Part shown: positions 7,528 through 16,127 of the stretch, piece after piece
How the letters are laid out: each line of letters begins with the position of its first letter
Numbering within the stretch: the stretch's first letter is position 1
Assembly (NCBI GenBank): GCA_024274705.1
Contig: JAJSAL010000065.1
Coordinates: forward strand, 1-63,062
Direction of reading: 5' to 3'
Length of the DNA: 63,062 bases
DNA from: Spirochaetota bacterium
GTDB taxonomy: Bacteria > Spirochaetota > Spirochaetia > SPDA01 > JAJSAL01
Translations under genes and position numbers: made by a program
Notes under the pieces: model-generated
What the model was told of the DNA's origin: nothing
The model's input: the letters and a program-made list of their open reading frames with translations, nothing else
Databases searched by the model: none

Positions 7528-8703
7528 ATGTATAGCAGGCAGGAACAAAAACCACTGGATCAGGAAAGTATAAAAAAAGCTAACCGGGACCGGATCCTCG
7601 ACCTCCTCCATAAGAACCGGGTCCTGACCAAGCAGGAAGCTTCCCAGATTACGGACATCAGCTTCCCCACTGTCTCGAGTAATATCGATTTTCTCGTTGA
7701 ATCGGGTTTTGCCGAGGAAGCAGGAATGGCGAATTCCACCGGAGGAAGGAAGCCGGTCATATACCGGTTTCTGCCGAACGCCCGTTATTCTTTTGGAATC
7801 AATATCGAACCGGGAGCGATCCGGATCGTCAGGGTGAACCTGGATATCGATATCATAGATGACTTCTATTTCCCATATAAAAAAGATCAGAAAGACTTGA
7901 ATCTCAACAACCTCATCCTCTCAGCCATCGAAAACATCATCGAACGGAACAGTATCAACGCGGACAATATCCTTGGGGTGGGTATCGCGGCTTTGGGCAG
8001 TGTAAACCCGAGACACCAGATTCTTGAGATCTCCCCTACATTAAGGGTTAAAAATGTGTCCTTTGCCCCGATATCCTGGACCTTGGGAGTTCCGGTATAC
8101 CTGGAAAACGAAGCGAACGCCGCCGCACTGGCGGAATTGAAGCTTGGTATTGCAAAAGGCATGCAGAATCTCATCTATATTTCTATCACCAGGGGGGTCG
8201 GGGCAGGTATGGTGATCGGTGGAGAACTCTACACCGGTGCTCACAACCGGGCTGGAGAGCTGGGTCATCAGGTCATCTATCCAAAGGGGAGAACATGCAA
8301 TTGCGGAAAACAGGGATGCTGGGAGCAGTATGTATCGGAACAGATGCTCCTGCAGTTGTACATCAATAAGCGTAACGGCAGGGAAACCTCCCTCAAGGAC
8401 TTCTTCAACCATCTCTCGTACCAGGATAAAATAGCTGTATCTGTGTGGGAGGAATACCTGGAGCATCTCTCTCTGGGCATTCATAACATCATTTCCGTGT
8501 ATGATCCCCATTACATCGTTATCGGGGGAACTATTGCAGCTTACCCGGAGCATCTCCTTCCGCCGCTTATGAAAAAAGTATTCGGCGACTCTTCTCTTTA
8601 TATAAAAAATGATACCTTTATCCTCACTTCTCAGCTGGGAAAGGATTCCTCTGTCCTGGGAGCCGCGCTTTTACCTGTCAGATCCCTCCTCTCTTTCGGT
8701 TGA
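7528..8703 (+). CDS. ROK-family transcriptional repressor
   Basis: An N-terminal winged helix-turn-helix (about residues 15-70: 'ILDLLHKNRVLTKQEASQ ... STGGRKP') precedes a ROK domain. The ROK zinc motif CXCGXXGCXE is present as 'CNCGKQGCWE'. The phosphate-binding DxGGT of sugar kinases is missing, so this is a regulator, not a kinase. I chose the ATG at 7528 because AGGAA lies five bases before it; the frame runs 13 codons further upstream without a ribosome site. It stands directly before the importer and corrinoid genes and is the obvious candidate to bind the repeated operator-like motifs there. Its effector is probably a sugar-like or related small molecule, but this is inference. Confidence 0.9.
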   Translation: MYSRQEQKPLDQESIKKANRDRILDLLHKNRVLTKQEASQITDISFPTVSSNIDFLVESGFAEEAGMANSTGGRKPVIYRFLPNARYSFGINIEPGAIRIVRVNLDIDIIDDFYFPYKKDQKDLNLNNLILSAIENIIERNSINADNILGVGIAALGSVNPRHQILEISPTLRVKNVSFAPISWTLGVPVYLENEANAAALAELKLGIAKGMQNLIYISITRGVGAGMVIGGELYTGAHNRAGELGHQVIYPKGRTCNCGKQGCWEQYVSEQMLLQLYINKRNGRETSLKDFFNHLSYQDKIAVSVWEEYLEHLSLGIHNIISVYDPHYIVIGGTIAAYPEHLLPPLMKKVFGDSSLYIKNDTFILTSQLGKDSSVLGAALLPVRSLLSFG

Positions 8704-8782
8704 ATCACCCCACAATCCGGGATCGCGGTTCCACCTCCAGGGTTTGTCCGGGGATGATCAACATGAAAATCTCTTTTTTTCC

Positions 8783-8811
8783 TTGCTTTATTGGAGAAGG
8801 TGACATATAAT
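8783..8811 (+). promoter_or_regulatory. Promoter of the binding-protein gene
   Basis: TTGCTT (8783-8788) and a perfect TATAAT (8806-8811) are separated by 17 bases. The operator-like palindromes start six bases downstream. Confidence 0.65.
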
Positions 8812-8817
8812 TTTCCT

Positions 8818-8848
8818 AGTTTTTAAACTGGTTTTAGTAAGTTTAAAC
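8818..8848 (+). promoter_or_regulatory. Operator-like palindromes before the binding-protein gene
   Basis: AGTTTTTAAACT (8818-8829, a 5-bp-arm palindrome) and the perfect octamer GTTTAAAC (8841-8848) flank a GGTTTTAGTAA centre. The arrangement is a diverged version of the sequence at 10660-10684 and 14841-14871. It covers the expected transcription start, so a bound repressor would block initiation. The ROK protein encoded just upstream is the likely ligand. Confidence 0.5.
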
Positions 8849-8869
8849 GAATAAGAGAAAGGAGAGTCT

Positions 8870-10549
8870 ATGGCCGAAAAAAATCGATCACAAAAGGGGA
8901 ACGAGATCTCACGGAGAGAATTTCTCGGGAAATCTCTTAAAGCAGGTGCCGGAATAGCTGCCGCTTCGGTAGCAACCGGTTTCATCGGGTCCGGGAAAGG
9001 CGGTTTTTCCCTTTTCGCAGAAGGGAAAAAAGAAACAGCGATCAAACCGAAAGAGGGACTCGTTTCAGGAATGATAGGAGGTCCAACGGGCTTCCCGGGT
9101 GCGGAACGGTATCAGTACGGGCCGAACGAAGCTCCCGGAAGGGCTATCGAGGCACTGCGTCAGCTTAAAGGCGCGGGAAAAGCGCCGAAACAGATTGTCG
9201 TAATGATGCCCCCCGGGGCGGTAGGACACTGGGAAAAACCATTCCCCGAAGGCTCCCGGGCTGTAAAAGATGTGTTCATGGAAGAAACGGGCATCGAGAT
9301 CGTTCCTGTGGACATGGTGGAAACCGAGCAGGTGACAAAGCTCGTCCAGGACTACCAGACCGGGGCGAGAAGCTACGATGTATACTCTTACTGGTCATCC
9401 GATCTTGCAGACGTGGCATCCAGCGGTGCCCTGTATCAGTTGGACGAATTCGTTGACAAATACAAACCCGATTGGACCGACCCTCAAACCGGGTATGTCG
9501 GTGGAGATGTAACCCTCACATCCGCCTCAAAACTGGACGGACATATCTACAATGTACTGATGGACGGTGATTACCAGATATGGGTGTACCGGAAGGACCT
9601 GTTCGAAGATCCGAAAGAACGGACTGATTTCAAGGCCCGGTACGGGTGGGAACTCCAGTGGCCGGACACCTGGGAGCAGCTGGACCAGCTCTCCGAATTC
9701 TTCCACAGGCCGGACCAGGGTCTTTTGGGAAGTACAGACCTCAGAAACCAGTACTGGGGCTTTACCAACTGGTACATGAGGTACACATCCTTCGCAGATC
9801 CGAACCAGTATTATTTCGATGAAAACACTGCCAAACCGTTGATCGACAGTCCGGCGGGTATTCAGGCAACAAGGGAAATAGTCAATTCCATGAAATGGCA
9901 CCATCAGGACGGAATATCCTGGGGATGGCCGGAACAGTACGCGAACATGGCAGCAGGCGGCACAGCAATTACCTGCGCGTTCCCCAACATGCCCAAGTTC
10001 CTGGACAGCGCAGGCAACCCGGACAGTAAGGTTGTAGGTAAGCTGAATTCCGGTATCTCACCGGGAAGGATGGTGGGAGGAAAACTGATCCGCCGTGCTG
10101 TATGGTGGCCCAGCATCGGTCACGGTGTTGCAACGAACACCAAGTATCCCGAGGCTGTTTACCTCTTCCTCCAGTGGGCATCCAGCGGTAAGATCTATGG
10201 GTGGATGACGGGAAACCCGGCAGGATACTACGATCCGGTACACATTTCCGACTTCACCGACCCGGTTGTCGTGGGAAGTTACCACGAATATCACATTCCC
10301 AATTACATCGGCAGCATCGAACGGGCCACTCCGCCGATCATCATTCCCGGCGTCTCTGAATATGTAAGCACCCTGGATACGAACCTCCAGGAAGCACTAA
10401 CAGGAAACAAGACACCCGAACAGGCGATGAAGGACACTGCCGCGGCATGGGAAAAAATCACCGACTCAAAGGGCAGAGACAAACAGATCAAAGCTATCCG
10501 GGCAACCCGGAAAGCATGGCCTTCCATCACGGACAGAGCGACGATATAG
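8870..10549 (+). CDS. Tat-exported ABC solute-binding protein
   Basis: The N-terminus carries a twin-arginine signal (S14-R-R-E-F-L19) followed by an Ala/Gly-rich hydrophobic stretch, so the protein should leave the cytoplasm folded through Tat. The mature part (about 500 residues) is an extracellular solute-binding protein of the carbohydrate-uptake type (cluster 1/MalE-UgpB-like); at 559 residues it is longer than the usual ~420. A strong AAGGAG ribosome site precedes the ATG. An intrinsic terminator separates it from the permeases. The downstream corrinoid demethylation genes suggest a methylated ligand, whereas the transporter family mostly handles sugars and polyols; a GlpV-like glycerol receptor of similar size is the main alternative. 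Confidence 0.88.
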   Translation: MAEKNRSQKGNEISRREFLGKSLKAGAGIAAASVATGFIGSGKGGFSLFAEGKKETAIKPKEGLVSGMIGGPTGFPGAERYQYGPNEAPGRAIEALRQLKGAGKAPKQIVVMMPPGAVGHWEKPFPEGSRAVKDVFMEETGIEIVPVDMVETEQVTKLVQDYQTGARSYDVYSYWSSDLADVASSGALYQLDEFVDKYKPDWTDPQTGYVGGDVTLTSASKLDGHIYNVLMDGDYQIWVYRKDLFEDPKERTDFKARYGWELQWPDTWEQLDQLSEFFHRPDQGLLGSTDLRNQYWGFTNWYMRYTSFADPNQYYFDENTAKPLIDSPAGIQATREIVNSMKWHHQDGISWGWPEQYANMAAGGTAITCAFPNMPKFLDSAGNPDSKVVGKLNSGISPGRMVGGKLIRRAVWWPSIGHGVATNTKYPEAVYLFLQWASSGKIYGWMTGNPAGYYDPVHISDFTDPVVVGSYHEYHIPNYIGSIERATPPIIIPGVSEYVSTLDTNLQEALTGNKTPEQAMKDTAAAWEKITDSKGRDKQIKAIRATRKAWPSITDRATI

Positions 10550-10582
10550 GCCTATTCGCCGATCCCGTCTACACAGGGAAGG

Positions 10583-10613
10583 GAGCCTGATTCTTCGCAA
10601 TCAGGCTCTTTTT
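10583..10613 (+). terminator. Intrinsic terminator after the binding-protein gene
   Basis: GAGCCTGATT (10583-10592) and AATCAGGCTC (10599-10608) form a perfect 10-bp stem with a six-base loop, followed by T5. It sits between the binding protein and the permeases, an arrangement that gives excess binding protein. A fresh promoter starts three bases later. Confidence 0.9.
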
Positions 10614-10615
10614 CA

Positions 10616-10644
10616 TTGACAAACAGATAGAACCGATGTAAACT
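10616..10644 (+). promoter_or_regulatory. Promoter of the permease-ATPase operon
   Basis: TTGACA (10616-10621), a 17-base spacer and TAAACT (10639-10644). The same -35, -10 and spacing recur at 14800-14828. Confidence 0.75.
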
Positions 10645-10659
10645 GCGCATTATCACTTC

Positions 10660-10684
10660 TTTAAGGCGTTTTAATTAGTTAAGG
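10660..10684 (+). promoter_or_regulatory. Operator-like motif before the permeases
   Basis: TTTAAGGC, two variable bases, then TTTAATTAGTT. The same 21-base pattern recurs at 14842-14862 with only the two central bases different. It lies 15 bases past the -10 box, just after the expected transcription start, which suits a repressor. Confidence 0.6.
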
Positions 10685-10694
10685 AGGAGTCGAA

Positions 10695-11630
10695 TTGTCA
10701 GGTAAAGAAAACTCTCTGAAAAAAAAGAATTTCACAGATGCGGCGAAATTCGGATTTTATATGATTCTGCCGGCGCAGATCATGCTGCTCTTCATTGTTA
10801 TCTTTCCCATGCTCGCGGCGATATACTTAAGTCTCACCGAATGGTCGCCCCTTACCGCCCAGGGAACCAGGTGGTACGAAGCATATAAGTACTGGGGATG
10901 GTTGAAAAACTACTGGCTCATCATCCAGGACAGGGATTTTCTCATGGCTCTTTTTCGCACGGTTCTTATCGTGGTAGTCGTGGTTCCCGTGGAATTCCTC
11001 CTGGGACTGGGACTGGCATTCCTGTTCCTGGAAAAATTCCCCGGGAAAAAGTTTTTCCACTCGCTGCTCCTGATGCCGATGATGATCGTGCCTGCGGTCG
11101 CAGGGTTCACCTTTTACATGCTGTTCCAGGGAGCGGGACCCATCAACGCAATCCTCTCAAAAATCTTTATGACCGATGTATCCATACCCTGGCTCACGAA
11201 GAGCGGATGGGCCATGGTAAGCATCATGATCGTAGATATATGGGAATGGACACCCCTTATGTTCCTCATCCTGCTGTCGGGTCTCATGTCCCTGCCGGAA
11301 GATCAGATTAACGCCGCCATCATTCTGGGGGCTTCGGGTTGGCAGCGATTCCGGAAGGTGGTTTTTCCCCTTCTGAAGCCTGTTATCACCATCGCCCTTA
11401 TCATCCGCGGGATGGAAGCAGTGAAGATCTTCGATCCTATCTGGATCATGACCACCGGCGGACCGGGAACGGCAACGGAATCGATTTCCGTGTACATGTA
11501 CAAGCACGGATTCAAATATCTTAAGTGGTCCTGGGTGGCGGCCGGCGGTATTCTCATTATGATCATCATCAGTATTATTTCCGTATACGCGCTTAAACCG
11601 ATTAAGGAACGCGAGGAACAGTCAGCATAG
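10695..11630 (+). CDS. ABC transporter permease (MalF/UgpA type)
   Basis: About six membrane helices. The EAA cytoplasmic loop is visible as 'INAAIILGASGWQRFRKVVFP', which docks on the ATPases. The start codon is TTG, supported by AAGGAGGAG five bases upstream; no ATG fits. It is the first gene of the inner-membrane part of the importer, with its partner permease 23 bases downstream. Transcription is likely from the promoter at 10616 under the operator-like motif at 10660. Confidence 0.9.
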   Translation: MSGKENSLKKKNFTDAAKFGFYMILPAQIMLLFIVIFPMLAAIYLSLTEWSPLTAQGTRWYEAYKYWGWLKNYWLIIQDRDFLMALFRTVLIVVVVVPVEFLLGLGLAFLFLEKFPGKKFFHSLLLMPMMIVPAVAGFTFYMLFQGAGPINAILSKIFMTDVSIPWLTKSGWAMVSIMIVDIWEWTPLMFLILLSGLMSLPEDQINAAIILGASGWQRFRKVVFPLLKPVITIALIIRGMEAVKIFDPIWIMTTGGPGTATESISVYMYKHGFKYLKWSWVAAGGILIMIIISIISVYALKPIKEREEQSA

Positions 11631-11653
11631 AGGAGCGGAAGGAGAATACAATC

Positions 11654-12508
11654 ATGGAACAGAAATTATATGTCAAGATATTAAAATACGTGCTCATCCT
11701 TTTTCTTGTAGTACTTTTCTTTTTTCCCATTTACTGGATTTTCACCATGGCTTTCAAACCATACGCGGAATGGACCGCTGCCGCGGGAACGATCTACTGG
11801 TTTCCCAATAATCCGACCCTTGATAATTTCCGGTCGATTTTCACCAGGCAGCTTGATATGAGTGCCATTGCCGGAACGGCTATCAGGCCTATTATAAACA
11901 GCCTTATCGTATCCGTCGTGGGAACGGCAATTGCGATGATCATGGGGGTCATGGCATCCTATGGAATTTCCCGGTACAAGGCCGGTGGGCAACTGCCGTT
12001 CTTTCTCCTGCAGCTCAGGATGTTTCCGCCTATTGCCATCATCATTCCTATCATGATCATGTGGGCTTTTCTTAGAATGATCGACACATGGTACGGTCTG
12101 GTCATTATCTACGGCGTGGTAACCCTCCCCTTCTCCACCTGGCTCATGAAAACATTTTTTGACGACATTCCCAAAGAACTCGATGAAGCGGCGATTGTCG
12201 ACGGCTGCTCGAACATAGGAGCTTTCTTCAAGGTTGTTCTTCCCCTGGCGAAGGGAGGAATAGCGTCAACCGCTCTTTTTGTGTTTATCCTGAACTGGAG
12301 CGACTTCCTGATCGCCCTGGTCCTCACCGACAGGAAATGGAGCACCATCCCGGTCCACATAAGCAAGCTTCAATCGGCCCTGGTAGGCCAGTTGTACGGA
12401 CCGAAAGCCGCCCTGGGTATTATTGCCGCGGTTCCGCCGATAGTCTTCGGAATCCTGATTCAGAAATACCTGGTCCGGGGACTGACATTCGGCGCGATAA
12501 AGAAATAG
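11654..12508 (+). CDS. ABC transporter permease (MalG/UgpE type)
   Basis: This is the second membrane subunit, with about six helices and the EAA loop 'LDEAAIVDGCSNIGAFFKVVLP'. It pairs with the preceding permease to form the translocation pore. A GGAAGGAG ribosome site precedes the ATG, and the first ATPase gene follows after 12 bases. Confidence 0.92.
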   Translation: MEQKLYVKILKYVLILFLVVLFFFPIYWIFTMAFKPYAEWTAAAGTIYWFPNNPTLDNFRSIFTRQLDMSAIAGTAIRPIINSLIVSVVGTAIAMIMGVMASYGISRYKAGGQLPFFLLQLRMFPPIAIIIPIMIMWAFLRMIDTWYGLVIIYGVVTLPFSTWLMKTFFDDIPKELDEAAIVDGCSNIGAFFKVVLPLAKGGIASTALFVFILNWSDFLIALVLTDRKWSTIPVHISKLQSALVGQLYGPKAALGIIAAVPPIVFGILIQKYLVRGLTFGAIKK

Positions 12509-12520
12509 CGGGGAATAGAT

Positions 12521-13633
12521 ATGGCAACTATCGTACTTGAAAACCTGGTAAAAACCTTCGGCAAACAGACAGCGGTTAAGAATCTGAATCTGGAGATCAA
12601 CGATAAAGAGTTTGTCGCGATCTTAGGTCCCTCGGGATGCGGAAAAACAACCACCATGAACATGATTTCAGGACTGCTGAACCCGGACTCCGGGAAGGTT
12701 ATTTTCGATGGAAAAGTGATGAATAACGTTCCTGCCGGAAAGAGGGGCGTGGGATTCATGTTTCAGAATTATGCGGTGTTCACCCACATGAACGTTTATG
12801 AAAACATCGCTTTCGGCCTGGAAATTCGGAAACTGCCTCACCATGAGATCGACAGGGAGGTGAAGGCCGTTGCACATCTCATGCAGATCGAACATCTTCT
12901 GGGCACAAACGCATCAAAACTGTCGATCAATGACATGCAGAAATGCGCCCTTGCCAGGAGCATGGTAACCAAACCGCAGATTTTTCTCCTGGACGAACCC
13001 CTTTCCAATCTGGATGCTGCGCTGCGCAACATCATGAGAGCCGAGCTGAAAAAAATCCAGCAGGAACTGGGGCAGACCTCTGTCTATGTCACTCACGATC
13101 AGGTGGAGGCTATGAGTCTGGCGGATAAAATTGCGATTATGAACTTCGCCGTACTTCAGCAGTATGACACTCCCCACAATGTGTACAACAAACCGAAAAA
13201 TCTGTTCGTCGCACGGTTTATCGGGAGTCCCACCATCAATTTCTTCAATGGGAGTTACGAAACCGGCACCCTGAAACTCAAGGATTTTTCAGGCGGAAAC
13301 CTTCCGGTCTCCGCCGCTTACAAGACGCGGGTCGACGAGGCATTACAGCATGACCGGACCGTACTGGGGATTCGCCCGGAACATCTGAAGCTCAGTGATA
13401 CCAAGGTAAAAGGGATGCCCGAATTGAAAGCAAAAATCATCAGCTACGAGCCCCTGGGTTCAAAAACTGTTGTCTATCTCCACCCGGATGCGAACCCGGA
13501 TACGATCATCAAATCCGCTATGGATAGTGATTACGAGGCCGGCATCGGCGAGGTAAAATGGCTCAAGTTTGAAGAAAAGAATCTGTACCTCTTCGATGAG
13601 GTGACAACAGATTTGGTTCTCCGTTTTTCTTAA
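12521..13633 (+). CDS. ABC ATPase (UgpC/MalK type) with degenerate signature motif
   Basis: Walker A (GPSGCGKT, 36-43), Walker B (IFLLDEP) and the switch histidine (VYVTHD) are intact, and the C-terminal ~130 residues form the regulatory OB-like domain of this family. The ABC signature, normally LSGGQ, reads LSINDMQ (about 134-140). The neighbouring ATPase keeps a canonical signature. A heterodimer of the two would have one composite ATP site with a defective signature, as known for asymmetric ABC transporters. Two-ATPase importers of this cluster include the rhizobial glycerol system GlpST. Confidence 0.9.
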   Translation: MATIVLENLVKTFGKQTAVKNLNLEINDKEFVAILGPSGCGKTTTMNMISGLLNPDSGKVIFDGKVMNNVPAGKRGVGFMFQNYAVFTHMNVYENIAFGLEIRKLPHHEIDREVKAVAHLMQIEHLLGTNASKLSINDMQKCALARSMVTKPQIFLLDEPLSNLDAALRNIMRAELKKIQQELGQTSVYVTHDQVEAMSLADKIAIMNFAVLQQYDTPHNVYNKPKNLFVARFIGSPTINFFNGSYETGTLKLKDFSGGNLPVSAAYKTRVDEALQHDRTVLGIRPEHLKLSDTKVKGMPELKAKIISYEPLGSKTVVYLHPDANPDTIIKSAMDSDYEAGIGEVKWLKFEEKNLYLFDEVTTDLVLRFS

Positions 13634-13654
13634 GTATACATCAAGGAAGGTACC

Positions 13655-14785
13655 ATGGCATCAATACAATTGAAGGATGTAACCAAAACCTTTAAATCCA
13701 CAACTGCAATCGATAGTTTATCCCTGGAAATCCAGGATGGAGAGTTTTTCTGCATCCTGGGACCTCCCGGAGCAGGGAAAACGACTCTCCTCCGGCTCAT
13801 CGTTGGTCTGGAAAAACCCGATGAAGGGGAAATCCTGATTGAAGGTGAATCTGTTATCGACACTCATCCCAGTAAAAGGGATATTTCCATGATATTTCAG
13901 AACCTTGCCCTTTACCCGGATAAAACGGTATTCGATAATATAGCTTTTCCCTTACGGCAGCAGAAGCTGCCGGAAGAACAGATCAAGGAAAAGGTGGAAA
14001 GCGTAGCCAGGCAGCTCAAAATCGACTGGCTTCTGGAGAAGATTCCATCCAAGCTGTCCGGCGGAGAAAGACAGCGCGTGGCAATCGGACGGGCCATCGT
14101 GCGGCAGCCGAAGGCGTACCTCATGGATGAACCCCTTTCGAACCTCGATGCCCTGCTGCGGCTCGAGATGAGAGTCAGCCTGAAAGAGCTGCAGACTAAC
14201 CTGAAAGAGACCTTTATATACGTAACTCATGATCAGGTGGAAGCCCTCTCCATGGGGGACAGGATCGGCATCCTGAATCACGGGGTCATTCAGCAGGTGG
14301 ACAGTCCGAAAGCTATTTACCGGTTTCCGAAAAACATGTTTGTAGCCACGATTCTGGGCAGTCCTCCGATGAATTTTTTAACCTGCATCATCGGCGAGGA
14401 AAAAGGAAAGCAGGTTATCAGGCACAAAGCGTTTTCCCTCACAGGCAGCGAATCCGCATTTGTAAAGGAAATGAATGGTGCACTGAAAGCAGGTAAGGTT
14501 GTACTGGGTATACGGCCGGAAGATATAGCGATTCACACGAAGAAACCAGCCGGTGACTGTATCCCCTCTGAAGTATATGTTACAGAACCCCTGGGAAACG
14601 AAACAGTAATCGACGTGAAAGTCGGAGAAGAGATCATTAAAGTACTGACAGAACCGGATTTCGATGTGGCGTCGGAACAGGAAATATGGCTTACAATCAA
14701 TGATGCAAAACTGCATTTTTTTGATGAGCAGACCGGTGAATGCCTCTTTCATTCGATAAAAGAGAACACCGTGTCTCTGGTGTAG
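13655..14785 (+). CDS. ABC ATPase (UgpC/MalK type), canonical
   Basis: Walker A (GPPGAGKT), signature (LSGGE), Walker B (AYLMDEP) and the switch histidine (IYVTHD) are all present, followed by a C-terminal regulatory domain. It is the partner of the preceding ATPase, 21 bases away, with a GGAAGG ribosome site. The gene ends just before the second shared promoter; no terminator is visible between, so read-through into the methyltransferase genes is possible. Confidence 0.92.
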   Translation: MASIQLKDVTKTFKSTTAIDSLSLEIQDGEFFCILGPPGAGKTTLLRLIVGLEKPDEGEILIEGESVIDTHPSKRDISMIFQNLALYPDKTVFDNIAFPLRQQKLPEEQIKEKVESVARQLKIDWLLEKIPSKLSGGERQRVAIGRAIVRQPKAYLMDEPLSNLDALLRLEMRVSLKELQTNLKETFIYVTHDQVEALSMGDRIGILNHGVIQQVDSPKAIYRFPKNMFVATILGSPPMNFLTCIIGEEKGKQVIRHKAFSLTGSESAFVKEMNGALKAGKVVLGIRPEDIAIHTKKPAGDCIPSEVYVTEPLGNETVIDVKVGEEIIKVLTEPDFDVASEQEIWLTINDAKLHFFDEQTGECLFHSIKENTVSLV

Positions 14786-14799
14786 ATGACTCATTTTTG

Positions 14800-14828
14800 T
14801 TGACAAACCGTAGATGGCGGGCTAAACT
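14800..14828 (+). promoter_or_regulatory. Promoter of the methyltransferase operon
   Basis: TTGACA (14800-14805), a 17-base spacer and TAAACT (14823-14828), identical in both boxes and spacing to the permease promoter at 10616-10644. Confidence 0.75.
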
Positions 14829-14840
14829 GCAAGTACACTT

Positions 14841-14871
14841 TTTTAAGGCACTTTAATTAGTTGTCTTAAAA
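14841..14871 (+). promoter_or_regulatory. Operator-like palindrome before the methyltransferase
   Basis: TTTTAAG (14841-14847) and CTTAAAA (14865-14871) are perfect inverted arms 17 bases apart. The left part is the TTTAAGGC-NN-TTTAATTAGTT motif shared with 10660-10680. Its placement 12-14 bases past the -10 box suits repression of initiation. Confidence 0.6.
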
Positions 14872-14902
14872 ATAGATAATCTGTTTATGGAGGGTGCAGA
14901 GA

Positions 14903-16105
14903 ATGGCAAAGACCATGGAACAGCTGTATCAGGAACGGATGGAACGGTACATCAAGGCTATGAATCTAGAAAAGCCGGATAAAGTTCCTTTCCGTCCTTT
15001 CGCAGCTGAATTTGTCGGCAACATTGCCGGTTACACAGCGCAAGAGGTTACTCATGACGTGGACAAGGCTCTGGATGCTGTAATTACGATGTGCAAAGAG
15101 ATCGAAGGTATCGATGCTGCAGTAGTCAATATGGTGTACGTATGGACGGGTATGACCGAAACCTACGGTACCAAATACCTGCGGGTGCCTGGAATCGATC
15201 TGGAACCCAATGAATCGTTTCAGTATATGGAACCGCGCACAGAAGAAGACGCATTCATGAAAATGGAAGATTACGACGAGTTTATTGAAAACCCGACGGA
15301 ATTCGTGGCCAATGTGTGGATGCCGAGAATATCCAAGTACATTGTGGGCCCAGGGAAAGAGAATACCTTCAAGAACAACATGGCATGGCTCAAAGGCGGT
15401 ATCAGCTGCATGATGTATTTTCAGAAACTGGGGGCACAGGTTGCCCGGATGAAGGAGGAAACCGCAACTGTATCCTGTCTTGCCGGGGCACTGAAAGCCC
15501 CTTTTGACATTCTGGCGGATAAATTCCGTGGATTCAGGGGCGTTGCATACGATATACGGAGATGCCCGGATAAACTCCTCAAGGCAACCGAGGCGGTAGC
15601 CCCGTACATGAAATGGAATGCCCTTGCAGGTGCGGATCCGGAAAAGAAGGTCCCTGTGGGCCACTGGATGCATCGCGGCGCAACAGGGTTCTTTTCACAG
15701 GAGATCTTTGACAAGTTCTACTGGCCTACACTCAAGATGGTGACAGAAGAGATTTGGGAAGCCGGCCACCAGACCATCTACTATGCCGAGGGGAAATGGG
15801 GAAAAAATCTCAAGACCTTCCGTGAACTTCCCGACAAGAGCATCATCTTTCACTGTGATAAGGATGATATCTACGAAGTGCATAGAATACTTGGTGATAA
15901 ATTTGCCATAAGCGGGGGTGTACCGAATGATCTCCTTGCATTTGGGGAACCTGAAGATGTTAAAAAACACGTAAAAAAGATATTACAGGATCTCGCAAAA
16001 GACGGCGGCTTTATCCTGGATGCGCAAGCAATTATGCAGCAGGATACAAAGATCGAGAATTTCAGAGCTATGGCCGAAGCCTGTACGGAATACGGTGTGC
16101 TGTAG
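14903..16105 (+). CDS. Uroporphyrinogen-decarboxylase-family methyltransferase
   Basis: The ~400-residue protein has the URO-D/MtaA fold pattern, ending in 'FHCDKDD ... FAISGGVPNDLLAFG ... EDVKKHVKKIL', typical of corrinoid-linked methyltransferases rather than haem biosynthesis. In O-demethylases such as the Moorella MtvB/MtvC/MtvA system a protein of this family moves the substrate methyl group to the corrinoid protein. No MttB-type or pyrrolysine-containing methyltransferase is present, so this is the candidate substrate-specific enzyme. The ATG at 14903 follows GGAGGG by eight bases; a GTG nine bases earlier overlaps that site. A His-Cys pair near the C-terminal third (FHCD) may bind zinc. 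Confidence 0.85.
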   Translation: MAKTMEQLYQERMERYIKAMNLEKPDKVPFRPFAAEFVGNIAGYTAQEVTHDVDKALDAVITMCKEIEGIDAAVVNMVYVWTGMTETYGTKYLRVPGIDLEPNESFQYMEPRTEEDAFMKMEDYDEFIENPTEFVANVWMPRISKYIVGPGKENTFKNNMAWLKGGISCMMYFQKLGAQVARMKEETATVSCLAGALKAPFDILADKFRGFRGVAYDIRRCPDKLLKATEAVAPYMKWNALAGADPEKKVPVGHWMHRGATGFFSQEIFDKFYWPTLKMVTEEIWEAGHQTIYYAEGKWGKNLKTFRELPDKSIIFHCDKDDIYEVHRILGDKFAISGGVPNDLLAFGEPEDVKKHVKKILQDLAKDGGFILDAQAIMQQDTKIENFRAMAEACTEYGVL

Positions 16106-16127
16106 GAAGGTGAGGAGGTTAAACAAT

